The position numbers were made by a program, and so were the translations under genes. Positions 7,870-17,676 of a DNA stretch of 64,000 bases are shown one piece after another. How positions within the stretch are numbered: the first letter of the stretch is position 1; the number at the start of each line of letters is the position of its first letter. The notes under the pieces are model-generated. The model was not told the origin of the DNA. It saw nothing but the letters and a program-made list of their open reading frames with translations, and did no database searches. Origin of the DNA: DAMCZI01 sp032095175 (GTDB lineage: Bacteria > Bacillota > Clostridia > Clostridiales > Caloramatoraceae); the NCBI GenBank assembly GCA_032095175.1, contig DAMCZI010000022.1, positions 1 to 64,000 on the forward strand. Direction: 5' to 3'.

Positions 7870-9894
7870 CTATATAGAAACTTCCTCTGCACTTTTTATG
7901 TTTATATTTATGTTCTTATTTTTCCTGTACGGAATGTGAATTCCAACAGGATTATACTCATATCCTGAGCCCTCGAAGTATTTACTGAAAAGCTCATAAT
8001 ATTCAAGTCGAAGTCCTTGTATAAATACTATTAAACCTTCAAGTCCAATTATAACTATGTTTCCAAGGACTAGCATAAGGGCACTTTCAACCCCATTGCT
8101 CATCATCTTTGCCAGAGCATCAAAGGCAAGGAACAAGCCAACATGGTTTATTGCAAAGGCTCCGACCCTTATAAAGGATACTGTGTTGCTGAATAAACTT
8201 AGTAGCGTTTCAATAACTCCAAAGCCTTCCTCTACAAAGTAATCCATCTTTGATTCATTATATAGAGGTCTTACTCCTTTTATAAGGTTTGTAATTGGCT
8301 GCTTTAATAAAATCATTAAAAGCAGTGATATTAATAAAATCGATAAAACCCATCCAGGTACTATTGTTTTATAACCAATTACCTTGCTCAAAAGGAAATA
8401 TAGTAAAATCCAGTAGAATGCGAGTCCAACAACTCCATCCCTGCTGAAAACTCCCTTCTCTATATCCTTGTTTTTGTAACAATTTATAAGGTTGTATATA
8501 AACCCTGCGGAAAGAAGCAAAGTACCAAAACCTATTGCCGCCACAAGCACTGTATTTATACTATCCATTGGCTTAACTATAATGGCTTTTAAAACATCTT
8601 CAAATCCAAAAATGCTTCCATACAGGAATCCAAATATCGTTGAGCTTATTCCAAGTCTTGCAACTACTCCTCCCATATTTGGTCTTTTCTTTAACCTGCT
8701 TAATATTTCTCCTACTAAAAACAGTACTAATCCCTGTCCAACATCACCAAACATAGCGCCAAAAAGTATCATGTACGTTATGCCTAAGAATCCAGTTGGA
8801 TCCATTTCACCATAGGAAGGTATTCCATACATCTTAACAACAGCCTCAAATGGCTTTAGTATATAGTTGTTCTTAAGGCAGGTAGGAGGTTTACAGACCT
8901 CTTTGCTCTCATTTGTTTCTTTAAATATCATTATTGTTGTATCATTATATCTTCCAAGGTATCCTAAAAGTACATCCTTCCTAGAGGATGGAATCCACCC
9001 TGTTAGGTAGAAAAACTCTTTTGTGCAAGCTATATGGGATTTCAGTTCCTCAATTTTATACTCCATTGAAAGTCTTGAATAAAATCTTTCGAGATTCTCT
9101 TCATACTTGTTTCTAATAGCTTTAAGCTCTTTTCTTATTGTATCTGATTCTTTTGCTATCTCTACCTTTCTTTTATTAAGAGAGATAAGCCAATCACTTG
9201 GTGTCCCTGAAAATCTTGTATTAAGTGGATACTCTTCAAAGTCTAAGGACATCAATACCCTGTCCACCTCTATTTCAACTGGACGGGGAATAAATTGGAG
9301 TACAACAACCTCATTTGCATCTTCATGAAGCTTGTATACAATAGATGAAATATTTTCATAGTTTTTTTTCAATTTATCAAGATTGTGCCTTGGTATCTTA
9401 CCAAGCTTCATACCTATGTACTCCATCTTCATCGCTTCATTAATATCAACATTAATATGCTTCATATAGCCTAGGTAATTTTCAAGCTCTAGAAGACTTT
9501 TCAGTTCTTCATTTAACTCTTCAAGCCTCTCATGCTTCTCCTTTACTACATCATAAAGCTTATCTAAGATAGAAGCATCCTCAAGAAAATTGTATTTTGT
9601 ATTAAAGTATTCTGGATTAACCTCTCTTTTTAATTCAAACATGTCATATAGGGCCTTCAATTTTTTTTCTATACCGGAAAGGTTTTTGCTAGTGCTGTAT
9701 TGTCTAATATAGTTGTAGTCTATTACGGCATCCACATTTTCCTGTGCCTTTAAAATAGGAAAATTATTTTCCTTTATTTCTGTAATGGCATCAACCATGT
9801 GCACCGCTGATGATAGGACTAAAATTCTTGCGATATCATCTACGTCATCCATTCGACCGATAATATCTATCATTTCCATCTTTTCAACTGCCAT
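7870..9894 (-). CDS. ntpI: V-type ATP synthase/ATPase subunit I (stator, a-type)
   Basis: The protein has 674 residues. The N-terminal half is soluble and coiled-coil rich (about 1-340); the C-terminal half carries seven or eight membrane helices. The segment SFIRVGAFAINH contains the conserved stator arginine, at about residue 576. The subunit forms the ion half-channels beside the K ring and binds the peripheral stalks. The gene follows ntpC by 14 bases. Confidence 0.93.
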   Translation of the reverse strand: MAVEKMEMIDIIGRMDDVDDIARILVLSSAVHMVDAITEIKENNFPILKAQENVDAVIDYNYIRQYSTSKNLSGIEKKLKALYDMFELKREVNPEYFNTKYNFLEDASILDKLYDVVKEKHERLEELNEELKSLLELENYLGYMKHINVDINEAMKMEYIGMKLGKIPRHNLDKLKKNYENISSIVYKLHEDANEVVVLQFIPRPVEIEVDRVLMSLDFEEYPLNTRFSGTPSDWLISLNKRKVEIAKESDTIRKELKAIRNKYEENLERFYSRLSMEYKIEELKSHIACTKEFFYLTGWIPSSRKDVLLGYLGRYNDTTIMIFKETNESKEVCKPPTCLKNNYILKPFEAVVKMYGIPSYGEMDPTGFLGITYMILFGAMFGDVGQGLVLFLVGEILSRLKKRPNMGGVVARLGISSTIFGFLYGSIFGFEDVLKAIIVKPMDSINTVLVAAIGFGTLLLSAGFIYNLINCYKNKDIEKGVFSRDGVVGLAFYWILLYFLLSKVIGYKTIVPGWVLSILLISLLLMILLKQPITNLIKGVRPLYNESKMDYFVEEGFGVIETLLSLFSNTVSFIRVGAFAINHVGLFLAFDALAKMMSNGVESALMLVLGNIVIIGLEGLIVFIQGLRLEYYELFSKYFEGSGYEYNPVGIHIPYRKNKNININIKSAEEVSI

Positions 9895-9908
9895 AGCATC
9901 ACCCCAAC

Positions 9909-10955
9909 TTATATGGCTTTAATTAAATATTTTTTTCCATCTTCATAATTCATTTCATATCTTACAGTTTCTATCATCGATATGATATCTCTTATTTCAA
10001 ACTCAATAAGTTCAAGATAGACAAGAACAGCAGCAATGTTTAAGCTGTATCTTTGCTTTTTACTTTTGTATTTAAAATAGAGGTATCTATTCATCCTTCT
10101 TTCCATGTATATATCACTTTCGGAATCTCCCTTAAACATGAATCCATATGGAGTTTCAAGAGCCTTTTTTATAAACTCTTCTTCATTTGCTGCATAACAG
10201 AAATCCTTAAGCTTTTTATATTTGAAGGCATACCCATCCATAATTGAATAATTAAAAACCTCTTCACTTGAAAGGTCATAATACTTCTTTCCTCTATATA
10301 TCCACCTTAAATTAAGCATGTCTATATGGCTTCCAAAAAGCTCCTCAACTATTTTTTTATCTTCAAGAGGAAGTTTCTTTGCTTTATCCCCAAGTATTGT
10401 AAAGCATGCCCTATCTAGGGACATTTCAAATCTGTACAGGCTTTCCTTGGTGTTTCCATCTATTAAATTTTTTAAAAACGGATAATATATTGTTCCATTG
10501 AGAGCTTCGATTAACTGATTTATATCTTTTGCCTGAACAACTTTGTCCATATCTATATATTTGTATTTACCTGCAAAGACAAGGTTATTTTTTAAAGCTC
10601 TAAAATCCTTATCTATGTGGATAAGCCTTGCAGCCCTTTTTAAATCCACTATTTCGTGCTTTATATAAAAGCACTTAAAGAACTCCTTATATTGCCCATT
10701 GAAATGGTGCATTAGCTTATCCATATATTCTACAAGACATCGCTTAAGCACTACTTCTATTTCATCTCTATGCATCTTAGAGGTATCCATACCATTAAAC
10801 AATTCCTTATAGGCAGTATTGCTTTTGAGGTATGTAGCTATTTCTGAAGGATTCTTTAGAGATAATATTTTTTTATAATCCTCAACAGTAAGAAGTTTTC
10901 CAAGCATTGCAGAGGTTTTTGTATTTATGGCTGCATAAGTAGTATTTCTATCCAT
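9909..10955 (-). CDS. ntpC: V-type ATP synthase/ATPase subunit C
   Basis: This 348-residue, mostly helical protein of the C/AC39 family forms the socket linking the central D-F shaft to the K ring. Its place near the start of the operon, before ntpI, differs from the Enterococcus order, where C follows E. Confidence 0.88.
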   Translation of the reverse strand: MDRNTTYAAINTKTSAMLGKLLTVEDYKKILSLKNPSEIATYLKSNTAYKELFNGMDTSKMHRDEIEVVLKRCLVEYMDKLMHHFNGQYKEFFKCFYIKHEIVDLKRAARLIHIDKDFRALKNNLVFAGKYKYIDMDKVVQAKDINQLIEALNGTIYYPFLKNLIDGNTKESLYRFEMSLDRACFTILGDKAKKLPLEDKKIVEELFGSHIDMLNLRWIYRGKKYYDLSSEEVFNYSIMDGYAFKYKKLKDFCYAANEEEFIKKALETPYGFMFKGDSESDIYMERRMNRYLYFKYKSKKQRYSLNIAAVLVYLELIEFEIRDIISMIETVRYEMNYEDGKKYLIKAI

Positions 10956-10987
10956 ACTATCACCTGCTCGTTATTCTATAGAACCTT

Positions 10988-11341
10988 TTAAACATTGTCA
11001 GAACCTCTGTTATCAGTTCCATCCATAATTATCTCTTTGAAAGTTTCATAGATGAATTTATCCTTTAGCCTTAAGAATCTTTGATACATACCTTCTGATT
11101 TTTTAGCCACCTCTTCCTTTATTCTTGCAGCATCATTATTGGCCCTCTCAATTTCTTGCTTTTTAATGGATTCAAGATTCTTTCTCTGCCCATCGACTAT
11201 CTCTTCCATGAGTCTTTGTATTTCTTCTTGTACCTCATGTTTTTTAAGAGATATGTCCTTTTTAAATCCTTCTCTTATTTCAACTGCACTTTTATCAATG
11301 TGTATAATGTTCATTATAATGTCCTCAATTGGTGCATCCAC
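10988..11341 (-). CDS. ntpF: V-type ATPase peripheral stalk subunit (NtpF/G/H type)
   Basis: This 117-residue, highly charged protein is almost all helix. It is the first gene of the operon, the usual place of the small stalk subunit that pairs with NtpE. The GTG start lies seven bases after AGGAGGGG. Family assignment rests on position and composition more than on a strict motif. Confidence 0.75.
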   Translation of the reverse strand: MDAPIEDIIMNIIHIDKSAVEIREGFKKDISLKKHEVQEEIQRLMEEIVDGQRKNLESIKKQEIERANNDAARIKEEVAKKSEGMYQRFLRLKDKFIYETFKEIIMDGTDNRGSDNV

Positions 11342-11362
11342 TTTTAATCCCCTCCTCCTTAA

Positions 11363-11519
11363 GGTACATTAAAAAAATAAATGAGTCAGATTGCGAAGTA
11401 ATTTTAATTATTTTCTAGGCACTCAATCACGCGCATACTAACTGTATGTAAGTAATTGAGTAACGACGAAAAGAATTAAAAGGACAAGTAAGATGACTTA
11501 TTTATTTTTTTAATGTGCC
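11363..11519. repeat. 157-bp imperfect palindrome upstream of the V-ATPase operon
   Basis: The terminal arms at 11363-11388 and 11494-11519 match over 26 bases with two mismatches. Inside, TTTTAATTATTTTC pairs with GAAAAGAATTAAAA (one mismatch) and a central ACTCAATcAC/GTaATTGAGT stem is capped by CATAC/GTATG. The whole unit folds into one long hairpin. It ends only a few bases from the ribosome-binding site of ntpF, inside the gene-free stretch 11342-11742. It could be a MITE, a leader structure or both. No target duplication is evident and no transposase is encoded. Confidence 0.75.
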
Positions 11520-11690
11520 CAAATGCAATAAACCTATTTTAATACTATGCATTTTATATTACAAACCTCGAAATTTAGGATTTTTTTCAAATTATAGTTG
11601 CCTGAATCAATAAACAGTATATTAATACATAAGATTGAACCATTATCTTTGTTTTGCTTGATATAGATAATTTGTGAGAAAATTAAAAAA

Positions 11691-11721
11691 ATAGTGTCTT
11701 ATCTGATAATAAGACACTATT
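11691..11721 (-). terminator. Terminator of the lipid kinase gene
   Basis: The 12-bp arms ATAGTGTCTTAT and ATAAGACACTAT are followed on the minus strand by TTTTTTAATTTT, 20 bases after the kinase stop. Confidence 0.9.
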
Positions 11722-11742
11722 ATAAATTCAATTCTATTATAT

Positions 11743-12618
11743 TTATTCCGGAACTATAATATTAATTCCTAAAGGAATGATTTCGAAATTAATTTTTTGC
11801 CTTGATATAACTTCTCCATCAATATTAACAAAGAATTCACAATTAGCTTCTATCTCAACTTTCTTTCCCCTGAGGTAGCAAACTTCTTCAACCCCTTCAA
11901 GAGTCCCCTTCATAAAACCTGGAGCCAGCCTTAAAAACTTAGCCTTTGAAACATTTCTAATAAAATATACATCAAATAATCCATCATATATATCAGCCTT
12001 TGGAGCTGGAAGCATTCCTCCTCCATAATACCTTCCATTAGCAACTGCAGTAAGGAGCATGTCCCCTTCCATTTCAATATCATCAACCCTTATTTTCACC
12101 TTAACACTTTTGAATTTTAAAAATGCTGTTAAAACAGCAACTAAATATGCCATACTCCCTGAAAAATATTTTTTCACTCTTTCCGTTTCTTCTACAACTA
12201 AGGCATCAAACCCACCGCCGGCAATATTTACAAAATACCTTCCATTACATTTTCCAACATCTACAGCCCTTATATTTCCTCTGCAATTATCTATTATTAT
12301 CTTCTCCATATCTTTACTCTGATTTATTGTCCTTATAAAATCATTTCCAGATCCTGAAGGTACAATACCAAGCGCACAGGATGTTCCAACTATACCATTT
12401 AGGACCTCATTTACTGTTCCATCTCCTCCAACCGCAATGATTCTTTCAATGCCATTCTTTGCTGCATTTCTAGCAATTTCAGTAGCATCCTTTGGTTTTG
12501 ATGTAAACACCATCTCATATTCTATGTTATTATCCCTACAAATCTTCTTAATGGTCTCAGCCATATCCTTAGATTTCCCCTTACCTGCAACAGGATTTAC
12601 AACAAATAAAATGCCCAT
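11743..12618 (-). CDS. Diacylglycerol/lipid kinase family protein (YegS/BmrU type)
   Basis: The protein has 291 residues. It begins with the NPVAGKGK motif of the DAGK catalytic fold and has GGDGT at residues 64-68, the nucleotide-binding motif of this family. Later residues form the beta-sandwich domain with FVNIAGGGFDA. It phosphorylates a lipid substrate (diacylglycerol, undecaprenol or similar) at the inner membrane face; the exact substrate cannot be read from sequence. It is a single gene with its own terminator. Confidence 0.88.
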   Translation of the reverse strand: MGILFVVNPVAGKGKSKDMAETIKKICRDNNIEYEMVFTSKPKDATEIARNAAKNGIERIIAVGGDGTVNEVLNGIVGTSCALGIVPSGSGNDFIRTINQSKDMEKIIIDNCRGNIRAVDVGKCNGRYFVNIAGGGFDALVVEETERVKKYFSGSMAYLVAVLTAFLKFKSVKVKIRVDDIEMEGDMLLTAVANGRYYGGGMLPAPKADIYDGLFDVYFIRNVSKAKFLRLAPGFMKGTLEGVEEVCYLRGKKVEIEANCEFFVNIDGEVISRQKINFEIIPLGINIIVPE

Positions 12619-12715
12619 TTAATATTCCCTCCAGTAGGATTGCATATAAAAACAATTCCATTATGTGATTAATATATTTCAAGTATACTAGCATTGTATA
12701 ATCCGTTCAATATAA

Positions 12716-12793
12716 TAAGACAGGCACATAAGTTATTTATGCAATACTCCACAAAAATGTACTTTAGCATAAATAACTTAAGTGTCTGTCTTA
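12716..12793. repeat. 78-bp inverted repeat (27-bp arms)
   Basis: The arms at 12716-12742 and 12767-12793 match at 25 of 27 positions and enclose a 24-base loop. It lies directly downstream of a leftward gene, but no strong U-tract follows, so it is an imperfect terminator at best. Similar long palindromes can be MITE-like elements. Confidence 0.7.
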
Positions 12794-12797
12794 TTGT

Positions 12798-14045
12798 TTA
12801 TTTTTGTTTTACAATGTTCTGGTAATCCTCTTTAACCTTTTTAGCATCTTCTTTACTGCACTCGTCTTCTCTGTATCTTGCTCGTAAGTATACCTCTCTT
12901 AAACTATTAAGGGATGAACTTTTATACTTAACTGATGCCTTCTTGTTTATATCCTTGGTTGTATCATCATTCTCAATTTTTATTCCTTTATTAGTTGATG
13001 ATATCATAAATTTACGATAATAGTATCTTATATATTCCACAGGATTTTTGGGTTTTAAAAGGTTTTTTAATTTCTTAAAATACCCATCGGACTTATCTTT
13101 TTCTTTCTTTATAAACTCGCTTTCCTCTGTATATCCACTATTTTCTTTTCTTGATACCGCATAGGTTTTTAAGAACTTTATAACTAAATATGTAAGTAAC
13201 AATAAAATCGCAATCTTTAAAACTGTGATAAAATAATCATTTTCAGCTAATACTTGAAATATTGATTTTACCTTCATTGGATTTTTATTTGGGGCTTTTT
13301 TTGCAATTTTGCCAAATAAATCCCCTTCATTTGCTTGATCAGGATGAAAGTGTTTTGCTAATATCTCCATAATGTGGCTCATAACATATGCAACTGCCAT
13401 AAAAAAGGAATGGAAAATTTTAAGTATTAAATCTATTATTATATTAAGGATAAAGTTGATACCCTTAATAATTCCATCTCTAACAAACTCAATACTTAGG
13501 ATAGCAGTTAGAGATATCATTGTTGCTGAGTATTTTTTATTTATTTTTTCCGCATCCTTGTTATTCTTACTATACTTTAATAACCTTAATGTTCTTAGCA
13601 ATATTACAGAAGATATAAAATATATAAGTATATACTGTGCAGAATTATTATTAAATAGCTTTACAGAAGCAGTCATAAGAGCCAATAAAAACATTACTGA
13701 ACATACAATTAATCCACGTTTAAAAGCATCTATTTCAGATTCATAATCAAGATTAACCGTTTCCTTGTAGGATATATAAATTCCACATAAAACAGCTATG
13801 GTCTGTATTGCAAAAAGATCAAGGGACTTTGATAATATAAGAGGAAGAGCAGACAGTAATGCAATTAAAACAGCAGCCCATTTTTTCTTTTGTCCCACTA
13901 CATATATTAGAAAGGAAAAACCGCACACCCAAAGAAAAACAAGGCTATTAACACCATTGCTTAGTCTAAGAGCTGCTATGAAATTTATTATCATAAAAAC
14001 AATAGATAATCTATTTATGATTTTTACTGCTCTCATATAATTCAT
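12798..14045 (-). CDS. Multi-pass membrane protein with DUF4129-like C-terminus
   Basis: The protein has 415 residues. There are about five or six membrane segments in the first 150, further segments near 190-230 and 285-300, and a charged cytoplasmic tail. The tail ends with a VYLRARYREDE-type helix pair, as in DUF4129 proteins. It is the third gene of a MoxR-DUF58 operon and overlaps the DUF58 stop by four bases. In other bacteria this trio also includes a transglutaminase-like protein; that domain is not evident here. Function is unknown, probably envelope-related. Confidence 0.6.
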   Translation of the reverse strand: MNYMRAVKIINRLSIVFMIINFIAALRLSNGVNSLVFLWVCGFSFLIYVVGQKKKWAAVLIALLSALPLILSKSLDLFAIQTIAVLCGIYISYKETVNLDYESEIDAFKRGLIVCSVMFLLALMTASVKLFNNNSAQYILIYFISSVILLRTLRLLKYSKNNKDAEKINKKYSATMISLTAILSIEFVRDGIIKGINFILNIIIDLILKIFHSFFMAVAYVMSHIMEILAKHFHPDQANEGDLFGKIAKKAPNKNPMKVKSIFQVLAENDYFITVLKIAILLLLTYLVIKFLKTYAVSRKENSGYTEESEFIKKEKDKSDGYFKKLKNLLKPKNPVEYIRYYYRKFMISSTNKGIKIENDDTTKDINKKASVKYKSSSLNSLREVYLRARYREDECSKEDAKKVKEDYQNIVKQK

Positions 14046-15160
14046 TCATTATCCCTTCCTTCAATCAAAGTCATTATATCATCATCTAAAAGATTCAGAT
14101 TATCCTCCTTAAGGGATAGTAAAACAAGCTTTTGGCAATTCTTTTTTATATTATTTACATGCTCTATATATGGTTCCATAACCGATGGTGTTATCACTAT
14201 AATTGTCCCATATTCACTTCTGTTCTCTATAAATTTTTTCATAAGCTCCTCAAAGGGCATATTTATTCCATAATCTATTCTGCCAAGGGTTTCAAGGATT
14301 CCGCTTAAGTGAGAGTTTCCCCAGCCTGGCTGAAAAATTGAGTTTCCTGATGCCCCACCTATCTGACTGTTTGTTACAAAACCATATGGAATACCCTGCA
14401 TCTCAAATTCCTCACATAGTGTTCTTACTATAGATATGCATTTTTCTATAGCAATATGGTCTATATGCATCCAGAAGGGCTTGTATGCTTCTATGTTTAA
14501 AAGTATCATAACCCTGTTGTCAGTTGTATAGTCAAACTTTTTAACCATTAATCTTCCACTTTTTAGAGATGATGGCCAGTGAATGGTCTTTTGAGGTTCA
14601 AAACCGGAATATTCCCTTAGTCCCACTATTAATATTGGGTCATCAATTATCCATCTTCTCACAGATATATCACCATTATAGCTTCCATAGGGTACAAAAC
14701 TATTTTCAATATCATAGGGCTTTGGAAGTACAATCATTTCCTGTATCATAAATATATCTTTGGAAAACACCTTAAACCCCATCATATCTCCTACTGTAAT
14801 GGTAACATCCTTGATTAAATATCTTCCCCTTTTTGACACTGTTGCCCTATAGGTTCTTTTTATTCTTTGGTATGGCATAAGTGTCATATACATTACATGT
14901 TCCGATTTATCAACATTTCTTTTTACCTTTATATCCCCTATATATTCAATTTCCCCTGGATACTCCTCACTTACCTGTAAAAATGTTACTGGAAGAAATT
15001 TTTTATTTTCGATCGATGTTTTTATTTTAAATTCCTCATCTATCTCAACAACATTTTTGGGGAAATCTCTGGTGTAATTCAAGCCCTTCATTGAGTATTT
15101 TTTTGATAGTGAATTAAGGCTGAATACAATAATTATTGTAATAATAACTGTAATTAACAT
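14042..15160 (-). CDS. DUF58 family protein of the MoxR operon
   Basis: The protein has 372 residues from the ATG at 15160, which lies six bases after AGGGGG; a longer in-frame start has no such site. One N-terminal membrane anchor (LITVIITIIIVFSL) is followed by beta-rich domains and the DUF58 core REYSGFEPQKTIHW, then a von Willebrand-A-like fold with VMILLNIEA. DUF58 proteins accompany MoxR AAA ATPases and may present substrates or metals to them; no enzymatic role is established. Confidence 0.85.
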   Translation of the reverse strand: MLITVIITIIIVFSLNSLSKKYSMKGLNYTRDFPKNVVEIDEEFKIKTSIENKKFLPVTFLQVSEEYPGEIEYIGDIKVKRNVDKSEHVMYMTLMPYQRIKRTYRATVSKRGRYLIKDVTITVGDMMGFKVFSKDIFMIQEMIVLPKPYDIENSFVPYGSYNGDISVRRWIIDDPILIVGLREYSGFEPQKTIHWPSSLKSGRLMVKKFDYTTDNRVMILLNIEAYKPFWMHIDHIAIEKCISIVRTLCEEFEMQGIPYGFVTNSQIGGASGNSIFQPGWGNSHLSGILETLGRIDYGINMPFEELMKKFIENRSEYGTIIVITPSVMEPYIEHVNNIKKNCQKLVLLSLKEDNLNLLDDDIMTLIEGRDNE

Positions 15161-15170
15161 ACAATTCCCC

Positions 15171-16118
15171 CTAATCAATATCCTCCACGGGAACCTTTAT
15201 TTGAGAAATTAAGGAATTAATGTAGTTATAGATATTTTCCCCTCGATTAACTCCTTTGAAAAGAATTCTGTGGTTTAAAACATAAGGAGCTATTACTTTA
15301 ACATCCTCAGGAATAATATAGTCTCTTCCACTTATTGCAGCATATACCTGACAGGCCTTAAAGAATGCCAGAGTACCTCTTGGACTTACTCCAAGCTGAA
15401 CCTTTGAGTCATTTCTTGTTCCTTCAATGATTGTCATAATATATTCCATTACATCCTTAGATATCTTTACTTCATGATAATTGTTTCTTACATACTCTAT
15501 TTCATTCCTACTAACAACACATTCAATGCTGTTTATTGGATTACTGTCCTTGTATCTTGATATTATCTCAATCTCTTCATTATGGTTTGGATATCCCATT
15601 GCTATTCTCATTAGGAATCTATCAAGCTGCGCCTCTGGAAGAGGAAATGTACCAAAGGATTCTACAGGATTTTGTGTAGCTAGTACCATAAATGGATCCT
15701 CTAGCTTTCTTGTAACTCCATCCACAGTAATCTGCCTCTCCTCCATAGCCTCAAGAAGGCTTGACTGAGTTCTAGGTGTAGCCCTGTTTATTTCATCAGC
15801 TATAATTATATTTGCAAAAAGCGGTCCTTCCCTGAATTCAAATTCCCCAGTTTTTTGGTTGTAAAAGTTTATTCCAGTAAGATCTGATGGAAGTAGATCA
15901 GGTGTAAATTGAATTCTTTTAAAGCTGCACCCAATTGAGTTTGCAAAAGCCTTAACCATCATTGTTTTTCCTACTCCTGGAACATCCTCAAGAAGCACAT
16001 GACCTCCTGAAATAAAAGCTGTGGTTATAAGCTTTATAACCTCATCCTTTCCAATGATGACCTTTGAAACATTTGATACTATTTTCTCATTAAATTCCAC
16101 AAATGCCTTAGTATCCAT
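15171..16118 (-). CDS. MoxR family AAA+ ATPase
   Basis: The protein has 315 residues with Walker A EDVPGVGKT (44-52), Walker B IIIADEINRA (about 104-113) and sensor 1 ATQNP. The C-terminal lid carries LGVSPRGT. MoxR ATPases act as chaperones that mature partner proteins. This one heads a three-gene operon with DUF58 and membrane proteins. The 276 bases upstream (16119-16394) hold only the terminator of the next gene. Confidence 0.93.
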   Translation of the reverse strand: MDTKAFVEFNEKIVSNVSKVIIGKDEVIKLITTAFISGGHVLLEDVPGVGKTMMVKAFANSIGCSFKRIQFTPDLLPSDLTGINFYNQKTGEFEFREGPLFANIIIADEINRATPRTQSSLLEAMEERQITVDGVTRKLEDPFMVLATQNPVESFGTFPLPEAQLDRFLMRIAMGYPNHNEEIEIISRYKDSNPINSIECVVSRNEIEYVRNNYHEVKISKDVMEYIMTIIEGTRNDSKVQLGVSPRGTLAFFKACQVYAAISGRDYIIPEDVKVIAPYVLNHRILFKGVNRGENIYNYINSLISQIKVPVEDID

Positions 16119-16339
16119 CGTTTTTCCTCCCCACCCGTTTTATTGTGATTATGAAACAATTTTTAAAATTATAGTGAAATGCTAAAATGATTTGCTACAC
16201 ATACTTAATATATATTCTAATAACTAAATAAAATAAATATTTAATACTATTATTTTACATAATAGTTAATTTGTCAATATTGCTTTTACGAATATGTAAT
16301 ATAATCAGCTTGAAATGTCGTTTTATCTGTTTTAAAACA

Positions 16340-16385
16340 AAAGCCAGATAAAAGAGAAATTTATTTTCATCTGTTATCTGGCTTT
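16340..16385 (-). terminator. Terminator of the HD-GYP gene
   Basis: The arms AAAGCCAGATAA and TTATCTGGCTTT flank a 22-base loop; the minus-strand 3' side continues TGTTTT. Confidence 0.8.
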
Positions 16386-16394
16386 TAATACACC

Positions 16395-17456
16395 TTATAT
16401 TATTATCTTCTCAATTGTTACATCTAATTTGTCAATTAAACTCATATCCGTTGGACTTATTCTGTTTCCATAGACATCATAAAGAACCCTTACAACAGGT
16501 CTATCTGGGAAACCCTTGTTATGTCCTACTACAAATCCTTCAACACCATCTGACAGCTTCACACATGCCCCAAGTGGATAAATAGAAAAGTTATTTCTAA
16601 ATATATTAACAAGGTTTTCATCAAAGAATGTCCCACTACCTCCCAATATAAACTCATAAGCTTCATTGGCAGGAAAACCTCTCCTATAAACTCTATCACT
16701 TGCAATAGCATCATAAACGTCACTAATACAAGCTATTCTGGAATACTTTGATATGCTGTTTCCTGATAGCCTCCTTGGGTATCCATTTCCATCTACTCTT
16801 TCATGATGTTCAAGTATTACGGATTTTGATATTTCACTAATATCTTTTACATTCTTTACCATTTCATAGCCATACTCAGGATGTTTTTTTATTATGTTAA
16901 ATTCTTCTTTTGTAAGCTTTCCATTTTTATTAAGTACCTCAATTGGTACTTGAGTTTTTCCAAGGTCATGTAGAAGTGCACCTGCTCCAAGATCTATAAG
17001 CATGTTCCTGGAAAAGGCCATCTGCACTCCGAAAAATAATGCTAAAACGCATGTATTCAAACAATGTACATATGTATAATTATCAAAGGTTTTTATCTCC
17101 ATTAAATATGATGAATCTATTTCTTTATTATCTATTAAATATTCAACTATATCATTTATTATACTTAATGTGTTTTTAACACATATTGTGTCGCTATAAT
17201 TCAACTTTGAAAAAACCTTAGAAAGGGACTTTATAGCTTCACTTTTGTATTCAATAAACTGTGGATCCTCAGGCTTTATATCTTCAAGATATGAATCCTT
17301 TATATAAAGATAAATTATTCCCATATCCATTAGTTTACCAATGTATTTCTCTGTAAGTGTAACCCCTTCTCTAAGCATTATACACCCATCAACACCAAGT
17401 ATGCTTTGACCTAATACATCACCTGGCTTAACTCTTTCAACACTAACAAGTCTCAT
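16395..17456 (-). CDS. HD-GYP domain protein, probable c-di-GMP phosphodiesterase
   Basis: The protein has 353 residues. The N-terminal part (1-60) resembles a small sensor or DUF3391-like region. The HD-GYP domain has H163-D164 in LLHDLGK, the KxxP pattern KHPEYG (191-196) and HHERxDGxGYP at 217-227. HD-GYP proteins with these residues hydrolyse c-di-GMP to pGpG or GMP. The C-terminal part (about 275-353) is a beta-rich extension seen in clostridial members. A c-di-GMP riboswitch lies in the same window, so this enzyme could lower its ligand. It is divergent from the next gene. Confidence 0.87.
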   Translation of the reverse strand: MRLVSVERVKPGDVLGQSILGVDGCIMLREGVTLTEKYIGKLMDMGIIYLYIKDSYLEDIKPEDPQFIEYKSEAIKSLSKVFSKLNYSDTICVKNTLSIINDIVEYLIDNKEIDSSYLMEIKTFDNYTYVHCLNTCVLALFFGVQMAFSRNMLIDLGAGALLHDLGKTQVPIEVLNKNGKLTKEEFNIIKKHPEYGYEMVKNVKDISEISKSVILEHHERVDGNGYPRRLSGNSISKYSRIACISDVYDAIASDRVYRRGFPANEAYEFILGGSGTFFDENLVNIFRNNFSIYPLGACVKLSDGVEGFVVGHNKGFPDRPVVRVLYDVYGNRISPTDMSLIDKLDVTIEKIII

Positions 17457-17676
17457 CTCTCACCTCAAAACACATTTTTTTGCATAATGCTACAATTTCT
17501 TTTATTTTCTACTATAATTTTAAGGTTTTTTCGCCAATGTTGCAAGAGTTTGGAAGCCTTTTTTATTTATATTTGCAATTTTGCTGTTATAAACGCATAG
17601 GATAGTATAAATATAGTTCAAAATGTAATATAATTAATATCATGGGAGTTTATATTAATTTGTTAGGGGTGTTTAA

